Shown here: positions 60,094 to 64,000 of the stretch, piece after piece
Layout of the letters: each line of letters begins with the position of its first letter
How positions within the stretch are numbered: the stretch's first letter is position 1
Origin: Cupriavidus sp. BIS7
GTDB taxonomy: Bacteria > Pseudomonadota > Gammaproteobacteria > Burkholderiales > Burkholderiaceae
Direction of reading: 5' to 3'
Length of the DNA: 64,000 bases
Assembly (NCBI RefSeq): GCF_000292345.1
Contig: NZ_ALOU01000027.1
Coordinates: 48,247 to 112,246 of the forward strand
Notes under the pieces: generated by a model
The model's input: only the letters and a program-made list of their open reading frames with translations
Databases searched by the model: none
Told to the model about the DNA's origin: nothing
Made by a program: the position numbers and the translations under genes

Positions 60094-61926
60094 ATGTTGA
60101 TGCGCCGCCTGGAAAAACTGATCGACCCGTTCCGCGGCCTGCCCGACAGCCAGCCGCCCGAGAGCGTGTGGCGCTTCTATATCCATTTCCTGCGCGAGGT
60201 CCGTGGCGTGTTTATCGCGCTGCTGGTTGTCGGCCTGATTGGCGCGCTGGTCGAAGTGGCCCTGTTCAGCTTTCTTGGCCGGCTGGTGGACCTTGCGCGC
60301 GAGACGCCCGACGGATCGTTCTTCGCGCGGCATCGCAACGAACTGCTGTGGATGGCGCTCGTCGCGCTGGTCCTGCGCCCGCTGATGATCGGCGCCCACG
60401 ACGTGCTCGTGCACCAGGTCATCAACCCGAGCCTGGCCAACATGATCCGCTGGCAGAACCATCGCTATGTGCTCAAGCAGAGCCTGTCGTTCTTCCAGAA
60501 CGACTTCGCCGGACGCATTGCCCAGCGGATCATGCAGACGGGCTACTCGCTGCGCGATTCGGCCGTGCAGGCGGTGGATGCGCTGTGGCACGTCATCGTC
60601 TATGCAGTCAGTTCGCTGGTCCTGTTTGCCGAGGCCGACTGGCGGCTGATGATTCCGCTGGTGATCTGGATCATCGGCTATATCGCCGCACTGGCTTGGT
60701 TCACGCCGCGCGTGAAAGAGCGCTCGGTGGTGGCCACCGATGCACGCTCGCGCCTGATGGGCCGCATCGTCGACGGGTACACCAACATCACCACGCTCAA
60801 GCTGTTCTCGCACACGCGGCACGAGGAAACCTATGCGCGCGACGCAATGGCCGAGCAGACCGACAAGGTGCGGCTGGCGGGCCGCATGGTCAGCGCGATG
60901 GACGTCACGGTGACCACGCTGAACGGCTTGCTGATTGCCGGCACCACGGGCATCGCGTTGTGGCTCTGGAACCAGGGGCTGGTGACTACCGGCGCGATTG
61001 CGCTTTCCACGGGACTGGTCATCCGCATCAACAACATGTCCGGCTGGATCATGTGGGTGGTGAACGGCATCTTCGAAAACGTGGGCCAGGTGCAGGACGG
61101 GATGAAGACGATTGCCGTGCCGCGACGCGTGATTGACAGGCCCGAAGCACGACCACTCGATATCCGACACGGCGAAGTCAGATTCGACAATGTCGGTTTT
61201 CACTATGGCAAAGGCGGCGGCGTCATCGACAACGTGAACCTCGTCGTGCGTCCCGGGGAGAAGATCGGCCTGGTCGGGCCATCTGGCGCGGGGAAGTCCA
61301 CGCTCGTCAATCTGCTATTGCGGCTTTACGACGTGGAATCCGGCCACATCCTCATCGATGGCCATGATGTCGCCGGTGTCACACAGGAGAGCCTGCGCGC
61401 GCAGATCGGCATGGTGACGCAGGATACGTCGCTGCTGCATCGATCGATCCGCGACAACCTGCGCTACGGCAAGCCAGACAGTACCGAGGCCGAACTGAGC
61501 GAAGCGCTGCGCCGCGCGCGGGCCGATGACTTTATCGATACGCTCGCTGATTCGCACGGCAATCACGGCCTCGATGCACTGGTCGGCGAACGCGGCGTGA
61601 AACTCTCCGGCGGCCAGCGGCAGCGGATTGCCATCGCACGCGTGCTGCTGAAGAACGCGCCAATCCTGATCCTCGACGAAGCGACGTCCGCGCTGGATTC
61701 CGAGGTGGAGGCGGCGATTCAGGAAAGCCTGGAAGAACTGATGCACGGCAAGACCGTGATCGCCATCGCTCACCGGCTATCGACGATTGCGCGCATGGAC
61801 CGGCTGGTGGTGCTCGACGGCGGCCATATCGTCGAGACCGGCACGCACGCAGAGCTGCTGGAACGCGGCGGTCTGTATGCGCGGCTGTGGGCGCACCAGA
61901 CCGGGGGCTTTGTCGGGGTCGATTGA
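60094..61926 (+). CDS. ABC exporter with fused membrane and ATPase domains
   Basis: 610 residues. Six-helix membrane domain (about 25-330) then ATPase (about 355-600) with Walker A GLVGPSGAGKSTLVN, signature KLSGGQRQRIAIARVLL, Walker B ILILDEATSALDSE and H-loop AIAHRLSTI. Homodimeric exporter of the MsbA/multidrug group (close to YddA/'ABC transporter ATP-binding protein/permease' types). N-terminal ~30-residue extension (LEKLIDPFRGLPDSQPPES) is typical of a subgroup. Substrate unknown. Stands alone. Confidence 0.9.
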   Translation: MLMRRLEKLIDPFRGLPDSQPPESVWRFYIHFLREVRGVFIALLVVGLIGALVEVALFSFLGRLVDLARETPDGSFFARHRNELLWMALVALVLRPLMIGAHDVLVHQVINPSLANMIRWQNHRYVLKQSLSFFQNDFAGRIAQRIMQTGYSLRDSAVQAVDALWHVIVYAVSSLVLFAEADWRLMIPLVIWIIGYIAALAWFTPRVKERSVVATDARSRLMGRIVDGYTNITTLKLFSHTRHEETYARDAMAEQTDKVRLAGRMVSAMDVTVTTLNGLLIAGTTGIALWLWNQGLVTTGAIALSTGLVIRINNMSGWIMWVVNGIFENVGQVQDGMKTIAVPRRVIDRPEARPLDIRHGEVRFDNVGFHYGKGGGVIDNVNLVVRPGEKIGLVGPSGAGKSTLVNLLLRLYDVESGHILIDGHDVAGVTQESLRAQIGMVTQDTSLLHRSIRDNLRYGKPDSTEAELSEALRRARADDFIDTLADSHGNHGLDALVGERGVKLSGGQRQRIAIARVLLKNAPILILDEATSALDSEVEAAIQESLEELMHGKTVIAIAHRLSTIARMDRLVVLDGGHIVETGTHAELLERGGLYARLWAHQTGGFVGVD

Positions 61927-61954
61927 TGCTGTTAGCGACTGAAATTCAGCGATC

Positions 61955-61991
61955 TACGATTTCTTGATGACGGCCCAGAAGCCAGAATTCA
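61955..61991 (+). promoter_or_regulatory. Shared upstream element of the DUF1120 genes, copy 3
   Basis: TACGATTT at 61955 and CCAGAATTCA at 61982, the same 27-base offset as before copy 1, 62 bp before the ATG. The sequence between the two words is not conserved, which argues for two fixed contacts (for example promoter boxes or a regulator site) and not for a recent whole-region duplication. Confidence 0.5.
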
Positions 61992-62043
61992 GGTACTCCC
62001 GCCAGGGATGCTTCCTTGAACCTCTGGATCAGGTCATACCATC

Positions 62044-62733
62044 ATGAAAACCACCACTATCCGCCTGGCCGCACTCGCCACGATGCTCGCGGCCGCATCT
62101 TTTGGGGCCCATGCCGCCGAGTCCGCTGACCTTGCCGTACAGGGGACGATCCGGCCTTCGGCTTGCAATGTCAGTTTGTCCGGGAATGGGACAGTTGATT
62201 TTGGGACGATTTCGGCGCTGACGTAGAGTGAGACTAGCGCGACAACGCTGGCAGAGCGAAATCTGACACTAACTATTACTTGTGACGCAGCGACCCGGGT
62301 TAGCCTTGTTTCGGCAGACAATCGCGCCTCCACTGCAAATGTCTCCGCGGGTAATGCCATAGCAAACGGCTTTGGCACCGGCAATTTTGTGTTTGGTGTA
62401 GGAACGGTCGCTGGCCATAACATCGGCGCTTACGGAATCGGGATCAACCGTGGCACTGCTACTGCGGACGGGAGCAGTGTTGACACCCTCCGTTCGTACG
62501 ACCATGGCGCTACATGGGGGGGCTTCAACGACACAGACCAATCTTGGGTGGTGTCAGGTGGCAGGCGGGCACACAGCTGGGCCGCTAGTGGGACAACTTC
62601 TCCAAGTGCATACTCCACAATTGTGCAGCCGCTATTTGTGCGACTCGCAATTGGTCCTACTTCGGAGCTTCCGGCATTGACGAGTGCGATCCCCATCGAT
62701 GGGCTGGCGACGCTTAGCCTCATCTATCTCTGA
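62044..62733 (+). pseudogene. DUF1120 exported protein, copy 3, interrupted by an amber codon
   Basis: Signal peptide and first domain (MKTTTIRLAALATMLAAASF; ESADLAVQGTIRPSACNV; VDFGTISALT) read to a TAG at 62224-62226 (codon 61). The same frame then continues without another stop to 62733, giving a 229-residue product if read through, the same length as the copies at 13817 (228) and 57242 (226). The codon aligns with a Leu (CTA) in copy 1, so a TTG-to-TAG or similar single change explains it. The cysteine pair and C-terminal PALTSAIPIDGLATLSLIYL are kept. Codons are visibly less GC-rich than the neighbours. Could be a recent pseudogene, a phase-like variant or a sequencing error. Confidence 0.82.
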
Positions 62734-62752
62734 TTGAACTGCCCAATGTGCA

Positions 62753-62783
62753 AGTGGCCATGCAAACAGCATGGGCCACTTTC
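62753..62783 (+). terminator. Hairpin after DUF1120 copy 3
   Basis: AGTGGCCATG / CATGGGCCACT arms (one bulged G) with a loop of CAAACAG, followed by TTT. It sits between the convergent DUF1120 copy 3 and the chromate-transporter-like genes. Confidence 0.5.
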
Positions 62784-62784
62784 C

Positions 62785-63315
62785 CTACACCCACCCCAAC
62801 AACCCCGCACCCGCCCCCAACCCCACCAGCACCAGCGGGTGCACCTTTGTCTTCAGCATCAACCCCACCGTCACCAGTGTTACTAGCACGGCCGTCCATT
62901 TGTGGCCGGCGCTGCCAGCCAGCACCCAGCCCGTAGACATCAGCAGCCCGATGGTCAGCGCCGCAAGTCCGCGCCGGATCAGCCCCGGCCACACGGCATG
63001 CGGGGATCGTCCCGCGAAGTACTCGAACCCCAACGCAATCAGGCTCGACGGGCCGCAGATGCCAAGCATCGACGCAAACGCTCCCGCCGGCCCCGCCACC
63101 TGCCAGCCAAACAGCGCAACGAACAGGATGTTTGGCCCCGGCGATGCCTGCGAGATGGCGTAGAGCGCCGCGAATTGTTCATCGGTCATCCAGCCATTGG
63201 CCTCGACCAGAAAGCGATGCATGTCAGGGATCACGGTGCCGCCACCGCCCACGGCAAGCAGTGACAGCATGCCGAAATGGCCAAGCAGGCTGCGCAGAAT
63301 CTCGGGCGACGTCAT
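62785..63315 (-). CDS. ChrA-family transporter, C-terminal half protein
   Basis: 176 residues from MTSPEILRSLLGHFGMLSLL, with five or six membrane segments. AVGGGGTVIPDMHRFLVE and AISQASPGPNILFVALFGWQVAG repeat the ChrA motif (xGGxxxx and PGPN). Pairs with the upstream half by a four-base overlap (ATGA). Split ChrA proteins exist as short-chain pairs in other bacteria; activity as chromate exporter needs both halves. Confidence 0.87.
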   Translation of the reverse strand: MTSPEILRSLLGHFGMLSLLAVGGGGTVIPDMHRFLVEANGWMTDEQFAALYAISQASPGPNILFVALFGWQVAGPAGAFASMLGICGPSSLIALGFEYFAGRSPHAVWPGLIRRGLAALTIGLLMSTGWVLAGSAGHKWTAVLVTLVTVGLMLKTKVHPLVLVGLGAGAGLLGWV

Positions 63316-63893
63316 GCGCCCGCCTTGCGCATCGCGCGGTGTTCGAGGATCAGTGCGACGGGGACCAGCACGGCCATCACCGGCAGCAGCGGCCAGCGCA
63401 ACAGCCCGATGGCAGCGAATGCGGTAACACCCACGACAATCGTCCGCACCGTTCGCGGCAGGCTTGCCGCGAGCTTCAAGCCTGTGGACAGGATCAGCCC
63501 GGCCGCCACGGCAGTCATGCCGGCCAGCATCTGGCGCACTTGCGGCACGTTCTGATAGTGCAGATACAGGCCCATGGCACACAGCACCACGATCAGCGGC
63601 ACCAGCACCAATCCGCAGAATGCCGCCAGCGCGCCGCGCAGCCCCGCGAAGCGCAGGCCGAGCATCAGCGCAAGATTGATGACGTTGGGCCCCGGCAGTA
63701 CCTGCCCTAGGCTCAGGATTTCGACAAAGTCACGATCGTCGAGCCAGCGGTTGCGCTCGACAACCGAGCGGCGGACGAACGGCAGCACGCCGCCGAAGCC
63801 CGACAACCCCATGCGGGCGAATTCGAAGAACAGTGCGCGGGGCGTGGGGGCTGGTGCGAGTGCGGACTCGGCGGGGGGCGGCGTGGCGGACAT
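63312..63893 (-). CDS. ChrA-family transporter, N-terminal half protein
   Basis: 193 residues from MSATPPPAESALAPAPTPRA. FARMGLSGFGGVLPFVRRSVVERNRWL and LGQVLPGPNVINLALMLGLR are the ChrA motifs. About five membrane segments. Translationally coupled to the downstream half. The ATG at 63893 is preferred; an upstream ATG at 63980 would add a hydrophilic stretch through the REP-like fragment. Together they likely form a heterodimeric chromate or anion transporter. Confidence 0.87.
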   Translation of the reverse strand: MSATPPPAESALAPAPTPRALFFEFARMGLSGFGGVLPFVRRSVVERNRWLDDRDFVEILSLGQVLPGPNVINLALMLGLRFAGLRGALAAFCGLVLVPLIVVLCAMGLYLHYQNVPQVRQMLAGMTAVAAGLILSTGLKLAASLPRTVRTIVVGVTAFAAIGLLRWPLLPVMAVLVPVALILEHRAMRKAGA

Positions 63894-63959
63894 GGTTGTG
63901 ATGATGGTATTCCAGCGAATTACTCCGCCGCCTTCACCGGCTTGAGCATCAAACTCTTC

Positions 63960-63980
63960 CGGTTCGCTCCCCTCTCCCAC
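63960..63980. repeat. Partial REP-like element, copy D
   Basis: CGGTTCGCTCCCCTCTCCCAC matches the start of the second unit of copy C (CGGTTCGCTCCCCTCTCCCGC, 47894-47914) with one difference, then diverges into the last 20 bases of the window. Lies upstream of the split chrA genes. Whether more follows beyond the window edge is unknown. Confidence 0.5.
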
Positions 63981-64000
63981 GTGTGCAGACCGGGGACATG

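Noticed and set aside
58603..61203. 866-codon minus-strand open frame opposite lctP and the ABC exporter
   Set aside because: Spans two well-defined genes and an intergenic terminator in antisense; His/Arg/Gln-rich shadow.

Overview
The window is a GC-rich chromosomal segment from a betaproteobacterium of the family Burkholderiaceae, most likely Cupriavidus or a close Ralstonia relative. The reasons are the gene order leuC-leuD-leuB-asd-fimV-truA-trpF-trpB-trpA-accD-folC-SPOR-cvpA-purF, the compact TCA block gltA-sdhE-sdhBADC-gntR-mdh-citE-like-acnA, an entericidin gene between leuC and leuD, a trp-operon DNA methyltransferase, and DUF2863 and DUF1120 proteins. The species call is inference from synteny and protein character; no search was run.

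Layout. 1-17862 (nearly all minus strand) is the leucine / aspartate-semialdehyde / tryptophan / fatty-acid / folate / purine biosynthesis block, with a plus-strand DUF1120 exported protein inserted between asd and leuB. 18131-18262 is a REP-like inverted repeat. 18269-23215 (minus) is a complete branched-chain amino-acid ABC transporter, livK-livH-livM-livG-livF. 23819-28883 (minus) is sdhCDAB-sdhE-gltA. A GntR/UTRA regulator (29261-30115) is divergent from malate dehydrogenase (30505-31488), with a perfect palindromic operator between them. A CitE-like lyase, an MliC-like envelope protein and aconitase AcnA follow on the plus strand.

36486-47796 is a mixed region: a small membrane protein, DUF2863, a TrmB-like methyltransferase, an orphan oligopeptide-binding protein, a spermidine-synthase-like enzyme with a TPR protein, a FlxA-like protein behind a sigma-28-type promoter, an ArsR regulator with an AHSA1-GST fusion enzyme, an isolated fliD, an alpha/beta hydrolase and a family-6 DNA glycosylase. 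47971-49872 is htpG.

49972-57078 is the most system-like part. A MocR-type regulator (PLP aminotransferase-like) is divergent from seven tightly packed co-directional genes: VOC protein, AlaX-like tRNA editing hydrolase, LysE and EamA exporters, RidA deaminase, PLP aminotransferase and GST. I read this as a possible amino-acid stress module (export, deamination, editing); that is inference. 57242-63893 holds a second DUF1120 gene, lactate permease, an ABC exporter, a third DUF1120 gene broken by one amber codon, and a split ChrA-type transporter.

Recurring patterns: three dispersed DUF1120 paralogues share an upstream sequence element, and a GGGAGAGGGG-type REP element occurs at four sites (one partial). 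No tRNA, rRNA, CRISPR array, insertion sequence or prophage was seen.
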